Below, one piece after another: positions 35,194-44,557 of a stretch of 64,000 bases of DNA. The notes beneath the pieces were generated by a model. That model was not told the origin of the DNA. It saw nothing but the letters and a program-made list of their open reading frames with translations, and did no database searches. Source of the stretch: UBA932 sp031548545 (GTDB taxonomy: Bacteria > Bacteroidota > Bacteroidia > Bacteroidales > UBA932); contig JAVBQY010000003.1 in the NCBI GenBank assembly GCA_031548545.1, forward strand, positions 25,574-89,573. Reading direction: 5' to 3'. Positions within the stretch are counted from its first letter, which is position 1. Every line of letters begins with the position of its first letter. Position numbers and translations under genes: made by a program.

Positions 35194-38100
35194 GCAGCCA
35201 GGCGTTTATAGCTGTTGTAGCGCCATTTGGCGAACTCTTCGGTCAGGCCGAACAGTTCCTGCGCTTCTGCAGGGAAGGTCTTGGTCAGCGAGCTGTAACG
35301 CACTTCACTCTTCAGGAAGTCCTGGAACTTGCTCCAATCCGGTTCTTTGCTATCCAGGGTGAAGGGGTTCTTGCCTTCTTTCTCGAGCAGCGGGTTGAAA
35401 CGGTAGCAGTGCCAGTAACCACATTCTACAGCCAACTTCTCTTCACGTTGCGACACGCCCATGCCACCTCTTAAGCCGTGGTTGATACAGGGAGCGTAAG
35501 CAATGATCAATGAAGGACCGTCATAAGCTTCGGCCTCTTTCAGGGCGTTGAAGTACTGAGACTGGTTGGCGCCCATAGCTACCTGGGCTACATACACATA
35601 GCCATAGCTCATGGCCATCATGCCAAGGTCTTTCTTGCGAATGCGTTTACCGGAAGTAGCAAATTTAGCCACTGCGCCTGCAGGAGTCGATTTTGAAGAC
35701 TGTCCGCCGGTGTTGGAATACACTTCGGTATCCATTACCAGTACGTTTACGTTCTCGCCGGAAGCCAGTACATGGTCCAGGCCGCCGTATCCGATATCGT
35801 AAGCCCAACCGTCGCCACCAAAGATCCACTGTGAGCGTACTACCAGATAATCTTTCAACTGATAAATTTCCTTGCAGATATCACAAGCGCATTTCTCTAC
35901 CAGAGGGATCAACTTGTCGGCAATTTCACGGGTCTTGGCAGCATCATCGCGATGGCTGATCCACTCGGCAAACAAGGCTTTTTCTTCGGAAGTGCATTGG
36001 CTGCATTCCTGGCCCTGGGTCATCAGGTGAGCCAAACGGTCACGCATACGTTCGCTACCCATGCGCATACCCAAACCAAACTCGGCATTGTCTTCGAACA
36101 AGGAGTTGGCCCAAGCCGGACCCTGTCCGTTTTTGTTGCAGGTATAAGGTGATGCGGGGAATGAACCGCCATAAATAGACGAACAGCCCGTAGCGTTGGC
36201 TACCATCATACGGTCACCGAACAGCTGGGTGATGGTTTTAATATAAGGTGTCTCACCGCAACCGGCACAGGCTCCGGAGAACTCGAACAAAGGTTGGGCG
36301 AATTGGCTGGGCTTAACACTGTGTTTCTTATCCATCACCGTGTCTTTGTAGCCCACATGGGTGTGCAGGTAGTCAAAATGTTTCTGCTCGCCCAACTGAG
36401 ATTCCAGGGGTTTCATCACCAAGGCCTTGGTCTTAGCAGGACAAACATCGGCACAGTTACCGCAACCGGAACAGTCAAGCGGGGTAACCTGTATACGGAA
36501 TTTGTAGTCTTTGCATGCAGCCGCACCCTGGATGGTTTCCAGTCCGCCGGGTACTGCGGCCAGCTCTTCTTCGGTAAGAAGGAAGGGACGGATGGCAGCG
36601 TGGGGACAAACATAAGAACACTGGTTACACTGGATACAGTTGGCCGGAACCCATTCGGGCACATGTACGGCAATACCGCGTTTTTCAAAGGCGGCGGAAC
36701 CGCAGGGCATAGTACCGTCTTCGTAGTTCAGGAAAGCGCTCACCGGAAGGTCGTCGCCATTCTGGGCATTCACTACATCGGCCACGTGTTTCACCCATTC
36801 GGGCGCCAGGCGGTTGTGTGTGTCGGCCTCGAACTTACCGCTCAATGAAGCCCAATCGGCTGGAACCTCTACCTTTACGGCATTGTCTCCGGCATCTACG
36901 GCGGCATAGTTCATCTTCACGATGTCTTCACCTTTCTTGCCGTAGCTCTTGTCAATGGCTTTCTTCATTTCTTTCACCGCCTGGGTGTAGTCAATCACAT
37001 TGGCGATTTTAAAGAAGGCAGCCTGCAGAATGGTATTGGTACGGTTGCCCAAACCGATCTTATCGGCAATAGCCGTAGCATCGATGATATAGAAGTTGAT
37101 CTTCTTATCGGCCAATGTACGTTTCACAAAGTCGGGCAGGTGTTTCTTCGTATCTTCCACACTGTACATGCTGTTGAGCAGGAATGTACCGCCGGGTTTG
37201 ATACCTTTCAGGATATCATACTTACCCAGGTAAGAGAATACGTGGCAGGCCACAAAATCGGGGGTAGATACCAGGTAGGGAGAGGTAATGGGGTTATCAC
37301 CGAAGCGCAGGTGCGAGCAGGTGAAACCGCCGGACTTTTTAGAGTCATAAGCAAAATAAGCCTGGCAGTATTTAGGCGTGGTTTCGCCGATGATCTTGAT
37401 GGTATTTTTGTTGGCGCCTACCGTACCGTCAGAGCCCAAACCGTAGAACTTACATTCGTAAGTACCTTTCTTGGCCAGGCTGATTTCGGCTTTCTGAGGC
37501 AGTGATTTGAACGTCACGTCATCAACAATACCCACGGTGAAACCGTTTTTGGGTTCATTGAGGGCCAGGTTTTCAAATACGGAAAGGATCTGTGCAGGCG
37601 TCGTATCTTTAGATGAAAGACCGTAACGGCCGCCTACTACTACAGGTGCATTGGCTTGTCCGTACAGCACTTCTTTCACATCAAGGTACAAGGGTTCGCC
37701 GTTGGCGCCGGGTTCTTTCGTACGGTCAAGTACGGCAATGCGTTTAACCGTTGCAGGAAGTACACGCAGGAAATATTTGGCAGAGAACGGACGGTAGAGA
37801 TGAACGGTGATCACCCCTACTTTTTCGCCTTTGGCATTCAGGTGATCAACGGTTTCTTTGATGGTATCGCAAACAGAGCCCATAGCGATAACTACACGGT
37901 CTGCATCAGCAGCACCATAGTAGGTGAAAGGCAGGTACGAACGGCCGGTCAGTTCGCTGATCTCTCCCATATAGCGGGCTACGATATCGGGAACTGCATC
38001 ATAGAAAGGATTAGAAGCTTCACGACCCTGGAAGTATACATCCGGGTTCTGCGCCGTACCGCGGGTTACCGGCTTATTGGGGTTCAAAGCGCGGCCGCGG

Positions 38101-38717
38101 AAAGCAGCCATGGCCTTGTCACTCACCATATCTTTGAGGTCTTCGGCATCAATCACTTCGATCTTCTGGATCTCATGTGATGTACGGAAACCGTCAAAAA
38201 AGTTCAGGAAAGGAACGCGTGATTTCAGTGCTGCCAGGTGGGATACAGCCGAAAGGTCCATCACTTCCTGTACACCGCCTGCAGCCAACATGGCAAAACC
38301 GGTCTGACGGGCAGCCATTACGTCCTGATGGTCTCCGAAAATAGACAAAGCCTGTGAAGCCAATGCGCGGGCCGATACATGGAACACGGCGGGTAATAAT
38401 TCACCGGCAATTTTGTACATATTGGGGATCATCAACAGCAAACCCTGGGAAGCGGTGAAGGTAGTCGTAAGGGCGCCGGCCTGCAAAGAACCGTGTACGG
38501 CACCGGCTGCTCCGCCTTCGCTTTGCATTTCGAGCACCTTTACGGTTTCACCCCAGAGGTTTTTCTTGCCATAGGCAGCCCATTCGTCCACGTACTCCGC
38601 CATGGTCGATGAAGGTGTGATCGGATAAATAGCAGCAGCTTCACTGAACATATAAGCAATGTGGGCTGCGGCATAGTTACCGTCACAGGTAATAAATTTC
38701 TTTTCTTTCTTACTCAT
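35187..38717 (-). CDS. nifJ: Pyruvate:ferredoxin (flavodoxin) oxidoreductase
   Basis: A large single-chain enzyme (1176 aa) that converts pyruvate and CoA to acetyl-CoA and CO2 and passes electrons to ferredoxin, central to anaerobic metabolism. The domain order is complete: N-terminal pyrimidine-binding domain with YPITPSSTMAEY, the CoA-binding middle domain, a two-[4Fe-4S] ferredoxin domain with CIQCNQCSYVCP and CSGCGNCADVCP, a further cluster cysteine in SGACAGCGET, and the thiamine-diphosphate site with GDGWAYDIG and VYSNTGGQSSKSTP. It lies 54 bp downstream of gcvT on the same strand. Its stop codon is inside one copy of the 63-bp repeat, but the coding sequence is intact. Confidence 0.97.
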   Translation of the reverse strand: MSKKEKKFITCDGNYAAAHIAYMFSEAAAIYPITPSSTMAEYVDEWAAYGKKNLWGETVKVLEMQSEGGAAGAVHGSLQAGALTTTFTASQGLLLMIPNMYKIAGELLPAVFHVSARALASQALSIFGDHQDVMAARQTGFAMLAAGGVQEVMDLSAVSHLAALKSRVPFLNFFDGFRTSHEIQKIEVIDAEDLKDMVSDKAMAAFRGRALNPNKPVTRGTAQNPDVYFQGREASNPFYDAVPDIVARYMGEISELTGRSYLPFTYYGAADADRVVIAMGSVCDTIKETVDHLNAKGEKVGVITVHLYRPFSAKYFLRVLPATVKRIAVLDRTKEPGANGEPLYLDVKEVLYGQANAPVVVGGRYGLSSKDTTPAQILSVFENLALNEPKNGFTVGIVDDVTFKSLPQKAEISLAKKGTYECKFYGLGSDGTVGANKNTIKIIGETTPKYCQAYFAYDSKKSGGFTCSHLRFGDNPITSPYLVSTPDFVACHVFSYLGKYDILKGIKPGGTFLLNSMYSVEDTKKHLPDFVKRTLADKKINFYIIDATAIADKIGLGNRTNTILQAAFFKIANVIDYTQAVKEMKKAIDKSYGKKGEDIVKMNYAAVDAGDNAVKVEVPADWASLSGKFEADTHNRLAPEWVKHVADVVNAQNGDDLPVSAFLNYEDGTMPCGSAAFEKRGIAVHVPEWVPANCIQCNQCSYVCPHAAIRPFLLTEEELAAVPGGLETIQGAAACKDYKFRIQVTPLDCSGCGNCADVCPAKTKALVMKPLESQLGEQKHFDYLHTHVGYKDTVMDKKHSVKPSQFAQPLFEFSGACAGCGETPYIKTITQLFGDRMMVANATGCSSIYGGSFPASPYTCNKNGQGPAWANSLFEDNAEFGLGMRMGSERMRDRLAHLMTQGQECSQCTSEEKALFAEWISHRDDAAKTREIADKLIPLVEKCACDICKEIYQLKDYLVVRSQWIFGGDGWAYDIGYGGLDHVLASGENVNVLVMDTEVYSNTGGQSSKSTPAGAVAKFATSGKRIRKKDLGMMAMSYGYVYVAQVAMGANQSQYFNALKEAEAYDGPSLIIAYAPCINHGLRGGMGVSQREEKLAVECGYWHCYRFNPLLEKEGKNPFTLDSKEPDWSKFQDFLKSEVRYSSLTKTFPAEAQELFGLTEEFAKWRYNSYKRLAAQ

Positions 38718-38771
38718 GTTGGTTCTAAATATATTGTTTTAATTTTTTCTTGTATTTCTCTTAGTCTCTTT

Positions 38772-39884
38772 TTACTTAGCCACCTTATAAAAGGGTGTTT
38801 TTACCACTTTGGCCTTCAACAGGCGCTCACGCACTTTTACAAAAATTTCCGTATCGGCTTTGGAGAAGGCGGTCTGCACATAACCCATACCGATACCCAG
38901 CTTCAGGGACGGCGACATGGTGCCCGAAGTTACCACACCGATTACATTGCCCGAAGCATCGGCCAGCTCATAGCCATGGCGGGGAATACCCTTGTCTACC
39001 ATTTCAAATCCTACCAGCTTACGGCTTACACCTTCGGTTTTTTGTCTCAACAGATAATCCTTGTCCATAAAATCACCTTTGGCCTCACTGAATTTGGTAA
39101 TCCAGCCCAAACCGGCTTCAATGGAAGAGGTGGTATCATCTATATCATTGCCATAAAGGCAGAAGCCCATTTCGAGGCGCAGGGTATCGCGGGCGCCCAG
39201 GCCTATGGGTTTGATACCGAACTCGGCGCCGGCTTCAAATACGGCTTTCCACAATTTGGCGCCATCTTCATTGGCCACATAAATTTCACATCCGCCGGAA
39301 CCGGTATAACCGGTCGTAGACAGAATAACATTGGGAATACCGGCCACGGTCAATTTCTTGAACGTGTAGTATTCCATATCTTCAACCACCTGGTCGCAGA
39401 TCTTCTGCATGGCTTTCAGGGCTAAGGGACCCTGCACGGCCAACTGGCAGATTTCATCGGAGGCGTTATACAACTCTTTACCGGGCGTCAGGCCGAATTG
39501 GGGGGCTATGGCGCACATATGGTCCCAGTCTTTCTGCACATTAGCAGCATTGATTACCAACAAATAAGTTTCAGCATCAATGCAATACACCAACAAGTCA
39601 TCAACAATACCGCCCTTTCCGTTCGGATAGCAGGAATATTGGATTTTCCCGGGAGTCAGTACGGCCACATCATTGGAGGTCACATACTGAACAAAGGCTA
39701 AGGCCTTCGGTCCCTTCACCCAGACTTCACCCATGTGGCTCACATCAAACACCCCCACCTTCTCGCGGACGGTCTGGTGTTCTTCGTTGATCCCCACATA
39801 CTCAATCGGCATATTATAGCCGGCAAAGGGGGCCATTTTGGCGCCCAAATCAATATGATACTGTGTAAAAGCTGTTGTTTTCAT
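38772..39884 (-). CDS. gcvT: Glycine cleavage system T protein (aminomethyltransferase)
   Basis: The T protein transfers the aminomethyl carbon of glycine from the H protein to tetrahydrofolate, releasing ammonia. The 370-aa length is normal. Visible family motifs are FAGYNMPIEY near the N-terminus, FDVSHMGE, the folate-site YSCYPNGKGGIVDD, GYTGSGGCEIY and a C-terminal barrel with GVVTSGTMSPSL. The P and H proteins are not in the window. It has a strong TTTG-N20-TATATTTG promoter whose -33 box touches the start codon of the divergent S4 gene. nifJ follows and may be cotranscribed. Confidence 0.96.
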   Translation of the reverse strand: MKTTAFTQYHIDLGAKMAPFAGYNMPIEYVGINEEHQTVREKVGVFDVSHMGEVWVKGPKALAFVQYVTSNDVAVLTPGKIQYSCYPNGKGGIVDDLLVYCIDAETYLLVINAANVQKDWDHMCAIAPQFGLTPGKELYNASDEICQLAVQGPLALKAMQKICDQVVEDMEYYTFKKLTVAGIPNVILSTTGYTGSGGCEIYVANEDGAKLWKAVFEAGAEFGIKPIGLGARDTLRLEMGFCLYGNDIDDTTSSIEAGLGWITKFSEAKGDFMDKDYLLRQKTEGVSRKLVGFEMVDKGIPRHGYELADASGNVIGVVTSGTMSPSLKLGIGMGYVQTAFSKADTEIFVKVRERLLKAKVVKTPFYKVAK

Positions 39885-39907
39885 TATTTTTTTCGGTTAA
39901 AAGTCAG

Positions 39908-39939
39908 CAAATATACATTTTTTTTTCATCTTTGCCAAA
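39908..39939 (-). promoter_or_regulatory. gcvT promoter, overlapping the start of the S4 gene
   Basis: Minus strand: TTTG (39936-39939), 20-nt spacer, TATATTTG (39908-39915). Position 39939 is also the first base of the divergent S4-protein ATG. Confidence 0.8.
39927..39934 (+). promoter_or_regulatory. -7 box of the S4-protein gene
   Basis: CATCTTTG, one mismatch to TAnnTTTG, 4 nt before the ATG. It lies inside the spacer of the gcvT promoter, so the two polymerases compete for the same DNA. Confidence 0.45.
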
Positions 39940-40334
39940 TGGAAACAGTACGCATAGACAAATACTTATGGGCGGTACGCCTGTTCAAAACGCGCAGCGA
40001 GGCCGCCGACGCCTGCAAAAACAACAGAGTGAAAGTGAATGGCATAGAAGCCAAACCCTCCCGGGACCTCAAGGCAGGCGACCTTATTACCATCCGGAAA
40101 ATGCCGGTGATTTACAGTTATAAAATATTGGCGCTCATCGAAAACCGGCAACCGGCTAAAAATGTACCGCTGTACATTGAAAACATCACTCCGGAGGAAG
40201 AATTAGCTAAATTAGAGAAACGCAACATCGGCGTATTCGTTCAACGCGATCCAGGCACCGGCCGTCCCACAAAAAAGGACAGGCGGGACATCGACCGGCT
40301 GTTCGAAGATATGGAGGATGAGCTGGACGATTAG
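39939..40334 (+). CDS. hslR: S4-domain RNA-binding protein, Hsp15-like
   Basis: A 131-aa cytoplasmic RNA-binding protein of the Hsp15 family, which in E. coli binds 50S subunits carrying stalled peptidyl-tRNA. The S4 fold is at the N-terminus (METVRIDKYLWAVRLFKTRSE through VKVNGIEAKPSRDLKAGD), followed by an acidic/basic C-terminal tail with RPTKKDRRDIDRL, which is typical of the Bacteroidota members. The start at 39939 is the only one that places the S4 domain at the extreme N-terminus. Its TAG stop overlaps the TAA stop of the convergent DUF3078 gene in the shared bases TTAG. Confidence 0.88.
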   Translation: METVRIDKYLWAVRLFKTRSEAADACKNNRVKVNGIEAKPSRDLKAGDLITIRKMPVIYSYKILALIENRQPAKNVPLYIENITPEEELAKLEKRNIGVFVQRDPGTGRPTKKDRRDIDRLFEDMEDELDD

Positions 40335-41311
40335 AAGTTATACGTCAACCCTATATTGAAAGACTCATTGATCTGCAGGCGGGGGCCGCGCGTTTCTTCC
40401 ACGCCGGCCTCATTGGTCACCTTATAGCGCGACTTGTCTTTATAGACCAGGCGGCAATAAATCTGGGCGGCCAGGTAATTCGTAATCTTGAAATCCAGCT
40501 TGTTTTCCCAGTCCACATCTATATTCTGCGGGCTGTCCATATAATTGGAGAACAACTCCAGCTTGCTATAATAAGCAATGTAATTTTTCACAATGGGGGC
40601 CTTGAAGATCGCGCTCGCATAAAAGCCGATGGTAGCCGCACATTTATCACCCGGCTTCACGTCGGTATACAGGTTCATCTTGGAGATCGTCGTATCCAGC
40701 ACAAAGGTGAAACGACCGGAAAGCGGAGCCACGGTAACATCCCACATATCATTATGCTTATAACTCATACCAAGCGAAGTAGTCAGGTAGGCCGGAGAGA
40801 ACAGGCGCGAGATAATGCTTTGATCGGTCGGCGATTTATAACCCGGAGCAAACTGGCTTTTCAGGTCGACCAGGGCGGTATAATAAAACTCAGACTTTTC
40901 GGCCGTACGCACCCCGAAAGAATTGGTAAACTGGAAACGGTCCTCTTTCTTTTGCAGGTGATTGTCCGGATCCCAGGTCATGGCGTAAGCGCCATCAAAT
41001 ACCGATTGGAAAAACAACAAGTGGTGTTTGTAGGTATATGAGAGATTGGACGCAGCCCGCAGGGTAACATTGGACACCCCGCCCCCGTCCCAGGCTTCAT
41101 TATACGACACCTGTGCAAAAGACAACATATTTTTACCATGGAAAAAATGGCGCTGGGGCGGCGGAGCCGGTATCCCTTCGGCCGCACCGTTAATTACCGC
41201 GGAAGTATCCGGCGCATCGGCGAAACTCACTTTGGCAAGGCCGGCAGAAAGCTGGGCCGAAGCCATATTCACACTGATCAATAAAAACAATAATACAACA
41301 ACTTTTTTCAT
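40331..41311 (-). CDS. DUF3078 outer membrane protein
   Basis: A 326-aa protein with a signal peptide ending ASAQ. From about residue 60 it is a chain of alternating strands of the DUF3078 type (LSFAQVSYNEAWDGGGVSN, the LLFFQSVFDGAYAMTWD region, YKSPTDQSIISRLFSPAYL) and ends in IGLTYNF, a typical outer membrane barrel terminus. The biochemical role of DUF3078 is not known. It begins 5 bp after manA on the same strand, so the two are cotranscribed, but no functional link is evident. Confidence 0.85.
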   Translation of the reverse strand: MKKVVVLLFLLISVNMASAQLSAGLAKVSFADAPDTSAVINGAAEGIPAPPPQRHFFHGKNMLSFAQVSYNEAWDGGGVSNVTLRAASNLSYTYKHHLLFFQSVFDGAYAMTWDPDNHLQKKEDRFQFTNSFGVRTAEKSEFYYTALVDLKSQFAPGYKSPTDQSIISRLFSPAYLTTSLGMSYKHNDMWDVTVAPLSGRFTFVLDTTISKMNLYTDVKPGDKCAATIGFYASAIFKAPIVKNYIAYYSKLELFSNYMDSPQNIDVDWENKLDFKITNYLAAQIYCRLVYKDKSRYKVTNEAGVEETRGPRLQINESFNIGLTYNF

Positions 41312-41316
41312 TCTGT

Positions 41317-42294
41317 CTATATATAAATTTCTAATAATTTTGCACTTGTTTTTGGCTCCAACCGGATATCGGCAAGGGCGGCCGGCACCAGCAGGCTTTC
41401 TCCGGCGGCAAGGGATTCTTTTTCACCCGCGGCGTCAACCAGCACTTCGCCTTCCAGGCACATGTAAATAACAAAGCTATCCTGCTCCGACAAATCGCGC
41501 GCCACCAACTTGTCTATACACAAATTATTGACTGTAAAATACGGACAGGAGGCCAATTGCACCGGTTCATTTCCCTGTGGCGTATAACGGGTCTTATAAT
41601 TACTGCGCACCGTGTAATCAAGCGTATCAATCGCCAGATCGACATGCATATCACGGGCCGTAGCCGGATTATGTTCCCGTCCCCAGTCATACACCCGGTA
41701 GGTGATATCGGACGTTTGCTGCACCTCTGCCAGCAACACCCCTTTACCAATGGCGTGAATACGCCCTGCCGGGATAAAAAAGACATCGCCGGGGGCTGCC
41801 GGTTCGAAATTCAAAATATCTGTAAGGCTGTTATCCTGCAACCTCCGGTAAAAATCACGCGGATTGGTCTCCTGCTTAAAACCCGAATAAATACCCGCAC
41901 CGGGAGCGGCGGAAAGCACGTACCACATTTCCGTTTTCCCATAAGCAGCATGACGCTCGGCCGCCGTAGCATCATCGGGATGCACCTGCACGGACAAAGT
42001 TTCCGTCGCATCAATCAACTTAATAAGCAAAGGAAACTCCATACCGAAGCGCTCATAGACCTTATCGCCTACAAGCTCTCCCATATACACTTCTATCAGT
42101 TCCTCTATGTTATTACCTTTTAAATAACCGTTCAGCACCTTTGACTGGTTTTTCTGCACGGCGGAAATTTCCCAGCTCTCGCCCACCTTAAGCGCAGGAT
42201 CGAAAGGCTTGTGCATCTGTTGGGCCAATTGATGGCCGCCCCAAACGGTTTCTTTAGCTATTGCTTTGAATTTTAAAGGATAAAGATTTGCCAC
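41317..42294 (-). CDS. manA: Mannose-6-phosphate isomerase, class I
   Basis: A zinc enzyme interconverting mannose-6-phosphate and fructose-6-phosphate. The 325-aa form starts at a GTG (42294), giving ANLYPLKFKAIAKETVWGG, which matches the Bacteroidota family N-terminus. An upstream in-frame GTG at 42342 would overlap the -7 box, so the shorter form is preferred although GTG starts are uncommon. Zinc-site motifs are visible in LSVQVHPDD and GKTEMWYVL, with the active-site FIPAGRIHAIGKGVLLAEVQQ region in the cupin. It is divergent from udk and 5 bp upstream of the DUF3078 gene. Confidence 0.92.
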   Translation of the reverse strand: MANLYPLKFKAIAKETVWGGHQLAQQMHKPFDPALKVGESWEISAVQKNQSKVLNGYLKGNNIEELIEVYMGELVGDKVYERFGMEFPLLIKLIDATETLSVQVHPDDATAAERHAAYGKTEMWYVLSAAPGAGIYSGFKQETNPRDFYRRLQDNSLTDILNFEPAAPGDVFFIPAGRIHAIGKGVLLAEVQQTSDITYRVYDWGREHNPATARDMHVDLAIDTLDYTVRSNYKTRYTPQGNEPVQLASCPYFTVNNLCIDKLVARDLSEQDSFVIYMCLEGEVLVDAAGEKESLAAGESLLVPAALADIRLEPKTSAKLLEIYI

Positions 42295-42309
42295 GATAAA
42301 ATTTTTCCA

Positions 42310-42317
42310 CAAAATTA
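42310..42317 (-). promoter_or_regulatory. -7 box of manA
   Basis: TAATTTTG on the minus strand, ending 15 bp before the GTG start at 42294. No clear -33 box. Confidence 0.4.
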
Positions 42318-42329
42318 CATATTTTTTTA

Positions 42330-42337
42330 TACTTTTG
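42330..42337 (+). promoter_or_regulatory. -7 box of udk
   Basis: TACTTTTG, 32 bp before the udk ATG. No clear -33 box. It is 12 bp from the manA box on the other strand. Confidence 0.45.
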
Positions 42338-42369
42338 CACACTAAATTGTAAATGAATCCTCCTGACTT

Positions 42370-42996
42370 ATGTTAATTATCGGCATCGCCGGCGGCACAG
42401 GTTCCGGCAAAACAACCGTTGTGCGCAAGATCACTGAACTGTTGCCCAAAGGGCAGGTGGCCATATTGCCGCAAGACTCGTATTACAAGGACAACAGCCA
42501 TCTTCCGCTGGAAGAAAGGCTGGGGCTCAACTTTGACCACCCCGAATCCATAGACTTCGACCTGCTGGTCAAAGACCTGAAAACACTCAAAGCCGGTAAA
42601 GGCATCCGGCAACCTATTTATTCTTACCTGACCTGTACACGGGCGGAAGAGACCTTTCCGGTAGCTCCGCACCCGGTGGTCATCGTGGAAGGCATCCTGA
42701 TCTTTACCAGCAAGGAATTACGCAAGCTGATGGACATCAAAATATTCGTAGACGCCGACGCCGACGACCGGTTGGGCCGCGTGATCTGCCGTGATATTGT
42801 GGAACGCGGACGCGATGTACAAGCCGTGCTTGACCGCTACCAAAAAGTAGTAAAGCCCATGCACCTGCAATTCATTGAGCCGAGTAAGCGTTACGCCGAC
42901 CTCATCATTCCGCAGGGCGGGCATAATAAGGTGGGGATTGACATGCTGCATGCCATCATTGAAAGAGCGATGAACAGGAATGAAGTGACTAAGTAA
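42370..42996 (+). CDS. udk: Uridine kinase
   Basis: A pyrimidine salvage enzyme phosphorylating uridine and cytidine. The 208-aa length is normal. The P-loop GIAGGTGSGKTT starts at residue 5, followed by LPQDSYYKDNSHL, FDHPESIDFDLL and PHPVVIVEGIL, and by DADADDRLGRVICRDIVERGRD with the arginines that contact phosphate. It is monocistronic, with a -7 box 32 bp upstream, and is followed by tRNA-Leu. Confidence 0.95.
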   Translation: MLIIGIAGGTGSGKTTVVRKITELLPKGQVAILPQDSYYKDNSHLPLEERLGLNFDHPESIDFDLLVKDLKTLKAGKGIRQPIYSYLTCTRAEETFPVAPHPVVIVEGILIFTSKELRKLMDIKIFVDADADDRLGRVICRDIVERGRDVQAVLDRYQKVVKPMHLQFIEPSKRYADLIIPQGGHNKVGIDMLHAIIERAMNRNEVTK

Positions 42997-43063
42997 GAGA
43001 CCAGGCAAACAAGAGGTCAAGCTACTAAGAAACAATATATTAAATAATTTTTCTTGTTTCAGT

Positions 43064-43094
43064 TTTCAATTCTCCATTATTATTTGTATCTTTG
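43064..43094 (+). promoter_or_regulatory. tRNA-Leu promoter
   Basis: TTTC (43064-43067, one mismatch), 19-nt spacer, TATCTTTG (43087-43094), 22 bp before the tRNA. Confidence 0.6.
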
Positions 43095-43116
43095 CACCCC
43101 TTATTGCAGTTTTATT

Positions 43117-43198
43117 GCGGGCATGGCGTAATTGGTAGCCGCGCCAGACTTAGGATCTGGTGCCGTAAGGCGTGGGGGTTCGAGTCCCTTTGCCCGCA
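43117..43198 (+). tRNA. tRNA-Leu(TAG)
   Basis: 82 nt. Acceptor stem GCGGGCA/TGCCCGC, anticodon stem CCAGA/TCTGG around loop CTTAGGA with anticodon TAG (43151-43153), a short class II variable arm, T-loop GTTCGAGTC, discriminator A. CCA is not encoded. It reads codon CUA and other CUN codons. Confidence 0.96.
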
Positions 43199-43222
43199 CA
43201 AACAAAAAAATAAATTATCAGC

Positions 43223-44557
43223 ATGAAATTAGCTCAACAGAACACCGGCGATTTGACGGCAACTATTGCCTTGACCATTGAAAAAACCGATTATGAACCC
43301 CGTGTTAAAAAAGCCTTGAACGAACACCGCCGCAAGGCCGAGATCAAAGGTTTCCGCCAGGGAATGGCTCCCATGAGCCTGATCGAAAAGCTCTATGGCA
43401 AATCGACCCTGCTTGATGAAGTGCAAAAACTGATGTCCGAAGGCATCAACAAACATATCGATGAAAACAAGCTTCAACTGCTTGGCGAGCCCCTGCCCAA
43501 CGAAGACGAATCCGAAAAAAACGACTGGGAAAAGGGTGGCGACTTAGCATTCAAATTCGACATCGCCCTGGCTCCTGCAATTGATATCAAATTCACGGAA
43601 AAAGACAAGGTTCCTTTTTATAAGATTAAAGTAAGCGATGAGGAACTGAACAAATACAAAGACCAGATCACCCGCCAATACGGCAAGCTGGAAGATGTTG
43701 AAGCCGCCGGCGAAGAAGATTTCCTGAAGGCGACCCTTACCCAGGGTGACAAGCTGATTGAAGACACCTACATGTCCTTGAAAAATATCGAAGACAAGAA
43801 ACTGAAAAAACCTTTCCTCGGTAAAAAAGTAGGGGATGAATTTGAAGTAGACGTAAAGAAAACCTTCACCAACGAAACCGACCTGGCTGCCATGCTGAAA
43901 GTGAAAAAAGAAGAGTTAGGGCAGTTCGAACCGGTATTCAATGTAAAGCTGACGGAAGTGAAATGCTTCGTTCCGGCCGAAATGAACCAGGATCTTTTTG
44001 ACCGTATTTTCGGCAAAGACGAGGTGAAGAGCATGGACGAGTTCAATAAAAAGGCCGAAGAACGCATTGCCGGCGAATATGCACAGGAAAGCGATTACCG
44101 TTTCGCCATGGACGCCCGCACCAAGGCCCTTGAAAAAGCGCAGCTGCAATTACCGGAAGGCTTCCTGAAACGCTGGTTACTCTATGCCAATGAAGGCAAG
44201 ATTACCCAGGAACAGATAGACAAAGATTTCGACGCCTTTGCCGATGACCTGCGCTGGCAAATGATCCGCGGTTATATTACCCGCGAACAGGAGCTGAAAG
44301 TAGAACATGAAGACCTGTTGGACCACGCCCGCAAGATGGCCCGCTACCAGTTTGCCATGTACGGGCTGAACAACGCCCCTGCAGAACATATCGACCACTA
44401 TGCCAACAGCATTTTAGCCAACGAGCAGGAAATTAAACGCATCTACGAAAAAGTGGAAGAAGACAAGGTGGTAAACTACATCAAGAGCGTAGTGAAATTG
44501 GATGAAAAGGACATCACCATGGAAAAACTGCAGCAACTTTACGAGGAGAAAAAATAA
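43223..44557 (+). CDS. tig: Trigger factor
   Basis: A ribosome-bound chaperone for nascent proteins. The 444-aa protein starts 24 bp after tRNA-Leu. It has the N-terminal ribosome-binding domain with the Bacteroidota form of the signature loop (IKGFRQGMAPMSLIEKLYG near residue 43), a divergent central PPIase-like domain, and the long helical C-terminal domain with RFAMDARTKALEKAQLQLPEGFLKRWLL. Identity to proteobacterial trigger factors is low, as usual for this phylum. The gene overlaps clpP by one base in a TAATG junction and heads the tig-clpP-clpX operon. Confidence 0.93.
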   Translation: MKLAQQNTGDLTATIALTIEKTDYEPRVKKALNEHRRKAEIKGFRQGMAPMSLIEKLYGKSTLLDEVQKLMSEGINKHIDENKLQLLGEPLPNEDESEKNDWEKGGDLAFKFDIALAPAIDIKFTEKDKVPFYKIKVSDEELNKYKDQITRQYGKLEDVEAAGEEDFLKATLTQGDKLIEDTYMSLKNIEDKKLKKPFLGKKVGDEFEVDVKKTFTNETDLAAMLKVKKEELGQFEPVFNVKLTEVKCFVPAEMNQDLFDRIFGKDEVKSMDEFNKKAEERIAGEYAQESDYRFAMDARTKALEKAQLQLPEGFLKRWLLYANEGKITQEQIDKDFDAFADDLRWQMIRGYITREQELKVEHEDLLDHARKMARYQFAMYGLNNAPAEHIDHYANSILANEQEIKRIYEKVEEDKVVNYIKSVVKLDEKDITMEKLQQLYEEKK

